Shown here in pieces: positions 8,457 to 16,235 of a stretch of 64,000 nt of DNA (its first letter is position 1; each line of letters begins with the position of its first letter). The translations under genes and the position numbers were made by a program. A model generated the notes under the pieces. It saw nothing but the letters and a program-made list of their open reading frames with translations, was not told the DNA's origin and did no database searches. This DNA comes from Oceanospirillum sp048270425 (GTDB lineage: Bacteria; Pseudomonadota; Gammaproteobacteria; Pseudomonadales; Halomonadaceae): positions 124,001 to 188,000 of the forward strand of contig JBLWSY010000006.1 of NCBI GenBank assembly GCA_048270425.1, given 5' to 3'.

Positions 8457-8571
8457 AAGGATGCTTGGCGCTGAAAAGTGTTCTGAAGGTTTTTCACCCC
8501 CTTAAGGGTGGAATCTCCGGCGATGTGAAACAAATAACAAAAAATAAGATAAGTATAAGGCGCTTCCCTAC

Positions 8572-9276
8572 ATGGCTTCTCTGACTGAGACCTTTGCTGC
8601 AGCGGTTGAACTACTGGTATCAGGCGATGAAGCGCTCTGGACCATTATCGGCGTATCTTTCCGGGTGTCGTTTACGGCACTTGTTCTGGCGATGATTCCG
8701 GCAACCCTGATCGGTTTTGCTCTGGCCTACTGGCGCTTTCCGGGGCGCTGGTTAATGCTGTCTCTGACCCATACTCTGATGGCTGTTCCTACTGTTGTGG
8801 TGGGGCTGATTCTTTTTATGCTGTTATCCCGGGCGGGTCCTCTGGGAGATTGGCGTCTTCTGTTTACGCAGGATGCAATGATTATTGGGCAGTTTCTGCT
8901 TTGTATGCCTTTGATAGTCTCAATGAGCCACAGTGCCTTTCAGGGCGCGGATAAACGAGCTTGGGAAACGGCGAAAATGCTGGGGGCCAGCCCCGTTCGG
9001 TGTCTTTGGGTTTTGATGCTTGAGGTGCGCTACGCGCTTTATGCCTGCTTTATTGCTGCATTTGCCCGAATCATCGCAGAAGTGGGTTGTGCCATGATGG
9101 TCGGTGGAAACATTCTTAATTATACCCGAAGTATCACCACCGCTATCGCGCTGGAAACCCTGAAAGGGGAGTATGCTCAGGGTGTGGCGTTGGGTTTGGT
9201 TCTCTTTATTCTGGCGATGGTGCTGAATGTAGGCATGGGGTTGCTTCGGGGTAAAGGTCAGCTGGCCAGTCGCTGA
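8572..9276 (+). CDS. tupB: Tungstate ABC transporter permease
   Basis: A 234-residue inner-membrane permease with five to six hydrophobic segments. The cytoplasmic coupling (EAA-type) loop is seen as EVGCAMMVGGNILNYTRSI near residues 167-185, followed by TTAIALET, the pattern typical of TupB. It works with TupA and the ATPase TupC to bring tungstate into the cell. The gene lies 213 bases after tupA, beyond the hairpin cluster, and 11 bases before tupC. Confidence 0.9.
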   Translation: MASLTETFAAAVELLVSGDEALWTIIGVSFRVSFTALVLAMIPATLIGFALAYWRFPGRWLMLSLTHTLMAVPTVVVGLILFMLLSRAGPLGDWRLLFTQDAMIIGQFLLCMPLIVSMSHSAFQGADKRAWETAKMLGASPVRCLWVLMLEVRYALYACFIAAFARIIAEVGCAMMVGGNILNYTRSITTAIALETLKGEYAQGVALGLVLFILAMVLNVGMGLLRGKGQLASR

Positions 9277-9287
9277 TAGGTGTTGAT

Positions 9288-10100
9288 GTGATAGAAAAAC
9301 CTTCTGTTGTGACAGAGCAAAATCGTTCATCTGTACCGGGTCTGTTTCTCAGGCGAATTCGGTCGCTGATGCCTTGGATTGCTTCTGATAAAAAAGAGAA
9401 CTCAGCCGTTCTGACTGAGGGCGGTGCCGATAATTCGCCGCACCCTGATTATTCGGGCTGCCTGCTGGTGATCGATAAACTGCGTCAAAGCTGGCCTGAT
9501 CAGGCTGAAGATTTATTTCGGGTCGATAATGTCTGTTGGCATTCTGATCAACATATCTGGTTACAGGGCGCTAACGGTTCTGGAAAAACCACATTGATGC
9601 GGCTTATTTCAGGTTTAGAGCCTGTTCAGGCGGGCAATATTGTTTTCGCAGGCCTTTCTGATGCGGTTGAGCAACGCGTCTGTTATTTGCACCAGTCCCC
9701 TTATCTTTTTGCCGGAAGTGTCGAGCGTAATCTGAATTTTGTTATTCGGTCTCTCAATGTGAATCAGCGCCCTGCAGCCCGAGATGCATTGGAACTGGGG
9801 TTAAAGCTTGCGGGGCTTGATCGGTTGCGTAATCAGGATGCGGTAACACTTTCAGGGGGAGAACGGCAACGATTAGCCCTGTTAAGAGCCTGGATATTGC
9901 AACCCGCACTGCTGTTGCTGGATGAGCCGGCAGCGAATCTGGATGACGACTCCGTCGCGCTGATGCATCGATTAGTCACTGATTTGATTGAAAAAGGTAC
10001 TTTTATTATGGTGAGCTCTCATCAGCAAAACCAACTGACGGACCTCTGTAATACCCGGTGGAGCATCCATTCTGGCACGTTATCTGCTTCTGAGATTTAG
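9288..10100 (+). CDS. tupC: Tungstate ABC transporter ATPase
   Basis: ABC ATPase of 270 residues with Walker A GANGSGKTTL near residue 96, signature LSGGERQR near 190 and Walker B LLLLDEPAANLD near 208. It would energise TupB. The GTG start at 9288 follows TAGGTG. About 60 residues precede the ABC domain, longer and more polar than usual for this family, so a later start or a real N-terminal extension is possible. It is the last transporter gene before mobA. Confidence 0.88.
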   Translation: MIEKPSVVTEQNRSSVPGLFLRRIRSLMPWIASDKKENSAVLTEGGADNSPHPDYSGCLLVIDKLRQSWPDQAEDLFRVDNVCWHSDQHIWLQGANGSGKTTLMRLISGLEPVQAGNIVFAGLSDAVEQRVCYLHQSPYLFAGSVERNLNFVIRSLNVNQRPAARDALELGLKLAGLDRLRNQDAVTLSGGERQRLALLRAWILQPALLLLDEPAANLDDDSVALMHRLVTDLIEKGTFIMVSSHQQNQLTDLCNTRWSIHSGTLSASEI

Positions 10101-10128
10101 AGCGAATAGGTTTATGCAAAAAAGCCAC

Positions 10129-10142
10129 GGGTTTTCCCTAGG
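10129..10142 (+). promoter_or_regulatory. Repeated GGGTTTTCCCTAGG motif upstream of mobA
   Basis: The same 14 bases occur on the opposite strand at 22152-22165, in the divergent promoter region of the second kinase operon. A binding site for a shared regulator is possible; the function is not known. Confidence 0.35.
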
Positions 10143-10194
10143 CGGTTTATAGTTAATATGAGATACATATTTTTTGATGTGCGCGGGAGTCGCG

Positions 10195-10848
10195 ATGTCA
10201 GACCTTAATATAGGGATTTTATCCGGAGAGCTTCAGCTGATGAGCAATCAAGCAGTCCTGTCTGATGTCCATGACATTACCGCGGTTATTCTGGCTGGTG
10301 GTCAGGGGCAGCGTATGGGGGGGGTGGATAAAGGCTGGGTTCCTTTTAAAGGTCGGCCTATGATTCATCATGTTCTTGAACACATTGGTCCTCAGGTTCG
10401 GTCCGTGTTAATTAATGCCAACCGAAGTCTGGAAGAGTATCAGGCGTTGGGTTATGACGTCGTTGAGGATATTGAGCAGGGTTTCCATGGTCCGCTCATG
10501 GGAATGCTGACCGGTCTGACTCATGCCAGAACCGACTGGGTCTTATTTGTTCCCTGTGATGTGCCTTTGCTTCCGGGAAATGTGGTTGAAAAGCTGTACG
10601 AGTCGGTTGCTAAAAATGATGTCGATGTGGCTGTGGTTCATGATGGAGAGCGTCTGCAGCCGGTTATTTCTCTGGTGCGTCGAAGTTTGTTGCCAAGTCT
10701 TGAACGTTGGTTAGCAGAAGGCAAACGTAAGATTGATCGCTGGTATATGCAGCATCGGATGGTGGTCGTGCCGTTTGACAGTCCGGAGGAAGATTTCATG
10801 AACCTGAATACCCAGCAGGAGGTTCAGGAGCTCGAACAGCGACTCTGA
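10195..10848 (+). CDS. mobA: Molybdenum cofactor guanylyltransferase MobA
   Basis: MobA links GMP to molybdopterin to make the dinucleotide cofactor of DMSO-reductase-type enzymes. The sequence shows the nucleotide-binding start AVILAGGQGQRMGG with DKGW, the metal-site pattern PCDVP and the C-terminal NLNT. I chose the ATG at 10195 because GGGAG sits seven bases upstream; in-frame ATGs at 10174 and 10240 remain possible. With the 10195 start the protein has about 217 residues, near the family size. A terminator follows, so mobA closes the tup transcription unit. Its place there links metal import to dinucleotide cofactor, as used by formate dehydrogenases and relatives. Confidence 0.9.
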   Translation: MSDLNIGILSGELQLMSNQAVLSDVHDITAVILAGGQGQRMGGVDKGWVPFKGRPMIHHVLEHIGPQVRSVLINANRSLEEYQALGYDVVEDIEQGFHGPLMGMLTGLTHARTDWVLFVPCDVPLLPGNVVEKLYESVAKNDVDVAVVHDGERLQPVISLVRRSLLPSLERWLAEGKRKIDRWYMQHRMVVVPFDSPEEDFMNLNTQQEVQELEQRL

Positions 10849-10885
10849 GTGATTGCAGATTGTAAAAATATACCAAGGTCTAAGA

Positions 10886-10912
10886 AAGCAGCGCTAAGTC
10901 GCTGCTTTTTTT
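10886..10912 (+). terminator. Rho-independent terminator after mobA
   Basis: AAGCAGCG (10886-10893) and CGCTGCTT (10900-10907) form an 8-bp stem with a 6-base loop, followed by a run of T. Confidence 0.85.
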
Positions 10913-11089
10913 ATGGAATTTTTTTCTTGCTCAAGGCTATATGGACTTTATTGGTTCTTTTTTGACCCGTTTCAGTGCCATCGTGGAATATTCCTTGCTG
11001 AACTAGACTAACTAAATACAAAAAGGGTTCTGTCTCAGTCCCTGATGCGTCAAGACCTTGCTTGGCGTCGAGCCAAATTAGGAAGGGTT

Positions 11090-11719
11090 ATGTTGAATTT
11101 TCCTCTGCCCGTGCTGGGTTTTTCGGCCTTTAGTGGCTCAGGTAAAACGACTTTGCTGAAAAAACTGCTGCCGATTCTGGTACGCAGGGGGATCCGTTGC
11201 GCGGTGGTCAAACATGCCCATCATGCTTTTGAAGTTGACCAGCCGGGAAAAGACAGCTTTGAACTGCGCAAAGCGGGTGCTGCTCCCATGTTGGTGGCTT
11301 CAAGCCATCGTATGGCGATGATGCTGGATTTCCCCGTGAGCGATGAATCACCGGTAAAAGATCCTGACTTGCAGGAGATGATCGATTTTTTACCCCTGCA
11401 CCGCCTGGATTGTGTTCTTGTGGAGGGCTTCAAAGCGATCCCCTTCCCAAAAATTGAGATACATCGCCCGGAAACCGGTAAACCGGTTATCGCTGTGGAT
11501 GACACGAATATTATCGCTATCGCCACGAACGACGCCGCTAAGCTGAAAGAGAACCTGGCAGATGAGGGCGAAGGGGTTAATGTGTTGCCTTTGCTGGATC
11601 TGAATGATCCGGAAGCGATCGCTGAATTTGTGATACAGCAAGTGAAGCAGCGGCGTCAGGCGCTGGATGCTGAGATCTGCATCGATGGCGACACTGAAAG
11701 TAAACAGGGAGCCTTGTGA
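11090..11719 (+). CDS. mobB: Molybdopterin-guanine dinucleotide biosynthesis adaptor MobB
   Basis: P-loop GTP-binding protein that assists MobA. Walker A GSGKTTLLKK follows the first beta strand (LPVLGFSAFS), and VVKHAHHAFEVDQPGKDS is the MobB signature. The ATG at 11090 has a perfect AGGAAGG eight to nine bases upstream; the longer open frame from 11045 lacks one. That gives about 209 residues. The stop overlaps the moeA start (GTGATG), so mobB and moeA are coupled. Residues after about 180 are a variable tail. Confidence 0.9.
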   Translation: MLNFPLPVLGFSAFSGSGKTTLLKKLLPILVRRGIRCAVVKHAHHAFEVDQPGKDSFELRKAGAAPMLVASSHRMAMMLDFPVSDESPVKDPDLQEMIDFLPLHRLDCVLVEGFKAIPFPKIEIHRPETGKPVIAVDDTNIIAIATNDAAKLKENLADEGEGVNVLPLLDLNDPEAIAEFVIQQVKQRRQALDAEICIDGDTESKQGAL

Positions 11720-13029
11720 TGACATCAGAACTGAATACGCCTCAGACAGTGGTCAGCTGCTTTGATCAGCCGGGACAGCTGAGTGTTGAGCAGGGACGTC
11801 AGGCACTGCTGGATGCGGTTGACGCTGCAGCGAACCCTCAGGCCATTCAACAGCCGATTGCTGAGCTTGCAGGCTGTGTGCTGGCGCAAGATGTGATTTC
11901 ACCGATCAATGTTCCTGCTCAGACCAATGCCGCGATGGATGGTTTTGCGCTGGCGCTGCCGGAAGATGGCCGTGAGGTTTTTGAGCCTGAATATGAACTG
12001 GTGGGTAAGGCGCTGGCCGGTCACGGTTTTGCAGGTGAGCTGAAAACCGGTCAGGCAGTCACCATTACCACAGGTGGGCCAGTGCCTGCCGGAGCCAACA
12101 GTGTCGTTATGCGTGAGATCTGTCAGGCAGGTGACAACAAGGTGGTGATCGAAAAGCCGGAATCCCTGCGTTTGAACGACAATATTCGTCAGGCCGGTGA
12201 GGATCTGGCAACCGGTCAGATTGCGGTCAAAGCAGGTACCCGTATGACTCCGGCGCATCAGGGTTTGATCGCTTCCCTTGGTCTGACCGAGGTTGCGGTA
12301 TTTAAGCCCCTTGTGGTTGCAGTTTTCTCCACCGGTGATGAGGTTGTAGCGCAGGGGCAGCCGTTACCGGCGCACAGTATTTACGATACCAATCGGTATT
12401 CTCTGATCGCCCTGCTGAAAAAACTGCATTGCGACGTGATTGATCTCGGCATACTGCCGGATCAGGAAGCGGTGCTGGCGAAAACTTTGGCTGAATCAGC
12501 GGTTAAGGCCGATGTAGTGATCTCATCCGGCGGTGTTTCTGTTGGTGTCGCGGATTACATCAAAACCGCTTTGGCTCAGGTGGGTGAGATCGGCTTCTGG
12601 CGTATGAACATTCGTCCCGGTCGGCCTTTTGCCTTTGGCCGTATTGGTGCCGACCTGTTTGATGAGCGTTCAGAATCTGCCTGGTTTTTTGGCCTGCCCG
12701 GTAATCCCGTTGCTGTGATGGTGACCTTTATGCAGCTGGCGCAACCGGCGCTACGCAAACTACAGGGTGAAACCGGTTGGCAGCTGCAGGGAATTCCTGC
12801 CGTTGCCGGTGAGAAGATGCGCAGCCGTGAAGGCCGCACCGATTTTCACCGTGGCATTTTCGGTTTTAACAGTGATGGACAGCTTGAGGTGCGCACAACA
12901 GGCACTCAGGGCTCCGGCATTCTGCGTTCGATGACCGAAGCCAACTGTCTGATTGAAATTGGTGATGCCCATGCGGCCATCGCACCCGGGGATACCGTCA
13001 ATATCTATCCCTTTGCAGACCTGCTCTGA
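11719..13029 (+). CDS. moeA: Molybdopterin molybdenumtransferase MoeA
   Basis: MoeA inserts the metal into adenylated molybdopterin in the cytoplasm. It has the N-terminal APMDG-like NAAMDGFAL near residue 73, TGGPVPAGANSVV (about 116), FSTGDEV, the MoCF loop SSGGVSVGVADY (about 272) and NIRPGRPFAFG plus LPGNPVAVMV. The 436-437 residues match full-length MoeA with all four domains. A GTG at 11716 is an alternative start. In an organism importing tungstate the same enzyme could load tungsten; that cannot be told from sequence. Confidence 0.93.
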   Translation: MTSELNTPQTVVSCFDQPGQLSVEQGRQALLDAVDAAANPQAIQQPIAELAGCVLAQDVISPINVPAQTNAAMDGFALALPEDGREVFEPEYELVGKALAGHGFAGELKTGQAVTITTGGPVPAGANSVVMREICQAGDNKVVIEKPESLRLNDNIRQAGEDLATGQIAVKAGTRMTPAHQGLIASLGLTEVAVFKPLVVAVFSTGDEVVAQGQPLPAHSIYDTNRYSLIALLKKLHCDVIDLGILPDQEAVLAKTLAESAVKADVVISSGGVSVGVADYIKTALAQVGEIGFWRMNIRPGRPFAFGRIGADLFDERSESAWFFGLPGNPVAVMVTFMQLAQPALRKLQGETGWQLQGIPAVAGEKMRSREGRTDFHRGIFGFNSDGQLEVRTTGTQGSGILRSMTEANCLIEIGDAHAAIAPGDTVNIYPFADLL

Positions 13030-13184
13030 CCGTGCTTTTTAACAGCAATGGTCTGCAAACAGCGGCCAGCCGCTAATAAATTGACGCGCTTTAGTAGCTT
13101 TAAAGAATAAAAAAATGATCACCGCCTTTGGCCGATTGCCTGTTTCAATATCGGTTTCAGAGCGTGGGAAGTAGAGAGAAAACT

Positions 13185-14033
13185 ATGACTCAGCGAGCAA
13201 ACAACCTGGTCTCTGACCTGCATCCAGAAGGCTTTACCCATATCGATGCTAAAGGTGAAGCCAGCATGGTGGATGTGACCGAAAAAGTGGTCACCGCCCG
13301 AGAAGCTGTGGCAGAAGCCTATGTCGAGATGCAGCCGGAAACCCTGCGTATGATCGTCTCTGGTGAACATAAAAAAGGTGATGTGCTGGCAGTCGCCCGT
13401 ATCGCCGGTATTCAGGCGGCGAAAAAAACGGCTGACCTGATCCCCCTGTGCCATCCGCTGATGCTGACTAAGGTGAAGGTTGAATTGACCCCTGAGCCGG
13501 AAAATAACCGTATCCGCGTTGAAACCCTATGTAAGCTGGCAGGCCAGACCGGTGTGGAGATGGAAGCCCTGACTGCGGCTTCGGTTGCCGCTCTGACCCT
13601 ATACGACATGTGTAAAGCCGTTGACAAAACCATGGTGATCTCCGGCACTAAAGTGCTGGAGAAAAAAGGGGGTAAGTCCGGTCACTGGCAGATGGCCAGT
13701 GACTCGGCAGACGTTCAAAGGCAAGCCGCTTCGCAAGCTGAAGTTATCGCTCAGTCTGAAGAAACCTCACAAAGCTCAACGGTTATTGATGTACGCTTCT
13801 TTGCCGGTCTGAGAGAAGCATTAGGTTGCGAGCAGATCTCAGTGCCTCTGGACAGTGAAAGCATGACCCTTGCTGAAGTGAAAGAGCTATTGATCACCGC
13901 TCATGCCGATTGGGCCGATGCCCTGTCGGCTAATAACCTGCTGATGTCCGTTAATCAGCAGATGGCGAAAGCTTCTGCCGAAGTGAAGGCGGGTGACGAG
14001 GTAGCCTTCTTCCCACCGGTAACGGGAGGGTAG
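13185..14033 (+). CDS. moaC: MoaC-MoaD fusion protein
   Basis: One continuous frame joins two molybdopterin enzymes. Residues 1 to about 160 are MoaC (cyclic pyranopterin monophosphate synthase), with HIDAKGEASMVDV, KTADLIPLCHPL and the catalytic KxxxKKGGKSGH-type end (EKKGGKSGHW). A polar Gln/Ser-rich linker of about 30 residues follows. Residues about 200-282 are MoaD, the ubiquitin-like sulfur carrier, ending FFPPVTGG, so the free C-terminal Gly-Gly needed for adenylation and thiocarboxylation is kept. The ATG at 13185 is chosen over an upstream open frame from 13128. moaE follows five bases later. A separate moaD is not present. MoaC-MoaD fusions are unusual; the more familiar MoaC fusion is with MoaB. 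Confidence 0.9.
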   Translation: MTQRANNLVSDLHPEGFTHIDAKGEASMVDVTEKVVTAREAVAEAYVEMQPETLRMIVSGEHKKGDVLAVARIAGIQAAKKTADLIPLCHPLMLTKVKVELTPEPENNRIRVETLCKLAGQTGVEMEALTAASVAALTLYDMCKAVDKTMVISGTKVLEKKGGKSGHWQMASDSADVQRQAASQAEVIAQSEETSQSSTVIDVRFFAGLREALGCEQISVPLDSESMTLAEVKELLITAHADWADALSANNLLMSVNQQMAKASAEVKAGDEVAFFPPVTGG

Positions 14034-14037
14034 TTTG

Positions 14038-14511
14038 ATGAGTTGTCAGATTCAGATCAGTGTTCAGCAAGCAGAGTTTGACCTGGGTGCGGTGAATCGG
14101 TTGATCTCTGCTGACCGTACTGATGTCGGTGCCATCGTAACCTTCAGCGGCCTGGTGCGTGATTTTAATGAAAAGCCGGATGTGCTGGCGCTGACCCTTG
14201 AGCACTATCCGGGCATGACCGAGCAGGCGCTGGAAGAGATTGCCAAAGAGGCCGCAGAGCGCTGGCCTTTGCAGGCGGTGCATGTGATTCATCGGGTTGG
14301 GCGACTCGCACCGGGGGATCCCATTGTACTGGTGGCGGTGGCTTCTGCTCACCGTCAGGCGGCCTTTGATGGCTGCAACTTTGTCATGGATTTTCTGAAA
14401 ACCCGAGCCCCTTTCTGGAAAAAAGAGAACACCCGCCACGGCGATTACTGGGTTTCTGAACGAAGCTCAGATGCTGCTGCGGCCCGCCGTTGGAAGGAGG
14501 GAGATCTATGA
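14038..14511 (+). CDS. moaE: Molybdopterin synthase catalytic subunit MoaE
   Basis: MoaE transfers sulfur from MoaD thiocarboxylate to cyclic pyranopterin monophosphate. The sequence has VTFSGLVRDFN, LEHYPGMTE, HRVGRLAPGD and the catalytic Lys region RAPFWKKE near residues 120-130. Length (157) is normal. I prefer the ATG at 14038, seven bases after GGGAGGG, over a TTG at 14035. Its substrate-side partner, MoaD, is the C-terminal half of the gene just before it. The stop overlaps the moaA start as ATGA. Confidence 0.93.
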   Translation: MSCQIQISVQQAEFDLGAVNRLISADRTDVGAIVTFSGLVRDFNEKPDVLALTLEHYPGMTEQALEEIAKEAAERWPLQAVHVIHRVGRLAPGDPIVLVAVASAHRQAAFDGCNFVMDFLKTRAPFWKKENTRHGDYWVSERSSDAAAARRWKEGDL

Positions 14512-15521
14512 CCACTTCGATTCAGCCTCGGCAGGAAAAGCTGGTTGATGGTTTTGGCCGTCAGGTGACTTACGTACGCATGTCGGTAACGGATCGTTGT
14601 GATTTCCGTTGCGTCTACTGTATGGCTGAGGAGATGACATTTTTGCCCCGGGAAAAGGTGCTGACACTGGAAGAGATGGCTCTGGTGGCGGAAGCCTTTG
14701 CTCAGTTGGGTGTGAATAAGATACGTCTGACCGGCGGTGAACCTCTGGTGCGCCGGAATGTGATGGAGCTGATCCGGCATATTGGTGATCTGCCTCAGAT
14801 TACCGACTTTGCCATGACCTCAAACGGTTCGCAGCTGGGGCGTATGTCCGGGGACCTTAAAGCGGCGGGCCTTAAGCGCCTGAATATCTCGCTGGATTCC
14901 CTCGATGCGGAGCGCTTTCGTCAACTGACCCGCAAGGGCGATCTGAATCAGGTTATTGCCGGTATCGATGCTGCGGTAGCAGCGGGTTTTAAAGGTATCA
15001 AACTGAATGCCGTGATTCTCAAAGGTCGCAACGACCATGAGATTCTGGATCTGCTGGAGTTTGCCATCGAGCGTGGCATCGATATCAGCTATATCGAAGA
15101 GATGCCGTTGGGCGAGATCTCTGAGCATGAGAGAGAAGAAACCTACTGCTCAAGTGATGAAGTCCGTGAAGTGATTGCCCAACGCTATGAGTTGGTGCCG
15201 ACTACCGAAAAGACAGACGGGCCGTCACGCTATTTCCGTATTCCGGGGTTGCAAACCAAGGTGGGCTTTATCTCTCCCCACAGCCATAACTTTTGCAGCA
15301 GCTGTAACCGTGTCCGGGTAACGGCAGAGGGGCGCTTGCTGCTCTGTTTGGGTAATGAACACTCAGTGGATCTGAGAGCCATTATCCGTGCGAATCCGGG
15401 AGATATGGAGCCGGTGAAGCAGGCGATTCGGGAGAGTATGTCGATTAAACCGGAGCGGCATCACTTTACAACGGATGGTGATGTTCAGGTCGTTCGCTTT
15501 ATGAATATGACCGGCGGTTAA
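14508..15521 (+). CDS. moaA: GTP 3',8-cyclase MoaA (radical SAM)
   Basis: First enzyme of molybdopterin synthesis; makes 3',8-cyclo-GTP from GTP. The radical SAM motif CDFRCVYC (CX3CX2C) lies near residue 25, and the second cluster site is CSSCNRVRV plus a later Cys near 260-280. TGGEPLVR is the SAM-binding GGE motif, and the protein ends in Gly-Gly as MoaA requires. The ATG at 14508 overlaps the moaE stop and follows GGAGGGAG. It is the last gene of the unit and meets the opposite lipoprotein gene tail to tail. Confidence 0.95.
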   Translation: MTTSIQPRQEKLVDGFGRQVTYVRMSVTDRCDFRCVYCMAEEMTFLPREKVLTLEEMALVAEAFAQLGVNKIRLTGGEPLVRRNVMELIRHIGDLPQITDFAMTSNGSQLGRMSGDLKAAGLKRLNISLDSLDAERFRQLTRKGDLNQVIAGIDAAVAAGFKGIKLNAVILKGRNDHEILDLLEFAIERGIDISYIEEMPLGEISEHEREETYCSSDEVREVIAQRYELVPTTEKTDGPSRYFRIPGLQTKVGFISPHSHNFCSSCNRVRVTAEGRLLLCLGNEHSVDLRAIIRANPGDMEPVKQAIRESMSIKPERHHFTTDGDVQVVRFMNMTGG

Positions 15522-15561
15522 GCCGGCCATATTCTTTCCGCGGTCTACACGGGACGGCAGA

Positions 15562-16095
15562 TCAGAAGTTTTTACTTTCCAGTTGTTCAAACACTTTGGG
15601 GTAACGTTGCGTTGCCCTGTCAATCTGCTGTTGCTTCAGCATGTAATCCAAATAGACCTTGGGACCTATTTTAAGCACATTGCCGTAGAAGTAGATTCCC
15701 GGCTCTTCAATTTTGATGGTGCGGGCATCGCTGAAATAGAGAGTGCGCGGGTTATCCGCCGGTTGGCTTAACTTGATACTTTTCAGGGTAAACAGGGTTT
15801 CGGTTTCAGCATACATGGCAAAAACCATACGGGAGGGGCCTCTGTGAGGCATCAGGCCTTGTTGGTTGATTGCCGTGGCGTGTTCGTCCATCTGCAGGCT
15901 GATCAGAACAATGGCTTCATCAGAGTCCGGATCAAACTCTTCCCAGGGCGAGACGCTTTGTTCCCGCACACCGGAGCAACCCGATAGGGCTACCAGCAAA
16001 CCTGCAAGGCTTAATCCCTTTAAACCGGTTTTGCAGCCTTTCAGAAGTGATTTTTGCTGCCAGGCTTTTGTGATCTGTTTAATCCGCTGAAACAT
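15562..16095 (-). CDS. Predicted lipoprotein, unknown function
   Basis: With the ATG at 16093-16095 (AAGGGAAA upstream) the protein has 177 residues. A basic N-terminus, a hydrophobic stretch and the lipobox VALSGC put it in the membrane as a lipoprotein, with the lipidated Cys near residue 40. The mature part has no recognised domain. It lies downstream of the 646-residue membrane protein on the same strand and may be its operon partner. An in-frame start at 16188 would bury the signal and is unlikely. Confidence 0.72.
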   Translation of the reverse strand: MFQRIKQITKAWQQKSLLKGCKTGLKGLSLAGLLVALSGCSGVREQSVSPWEEFDPDSDEAIVLISLQMDEHATAINQQGLMPHRGPSRMVFAMYAETETLFTLKSIKLSQPADNPRTLYFSDARTIKIEEPGIYFYGNVLKIGPKVYLDYMLKQQQIDRATQRYPKVFEQLESKNF

Positions 16096-16235
16096 GGGTT
16101 TTCCCTTATCGAACAATAAGCTGTAAACGTCAGATTTTGTTATTGTGCCGCGAAAGCTTTCTGTTAAGCATAGCTTTTTTGTTGGCATACGTTACAGGAT
16201 GCATCCTGGTCAGGTCCCTTTAACCATTAACAAGG

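Noticed and set aside
13030..13184. Molybdenum cofactor riboswitch before moaC
   Set aside because: I could not fold the leader into the known Moco RNA pattern; only a short GCGGCCAGCCGC hairpin is seen.
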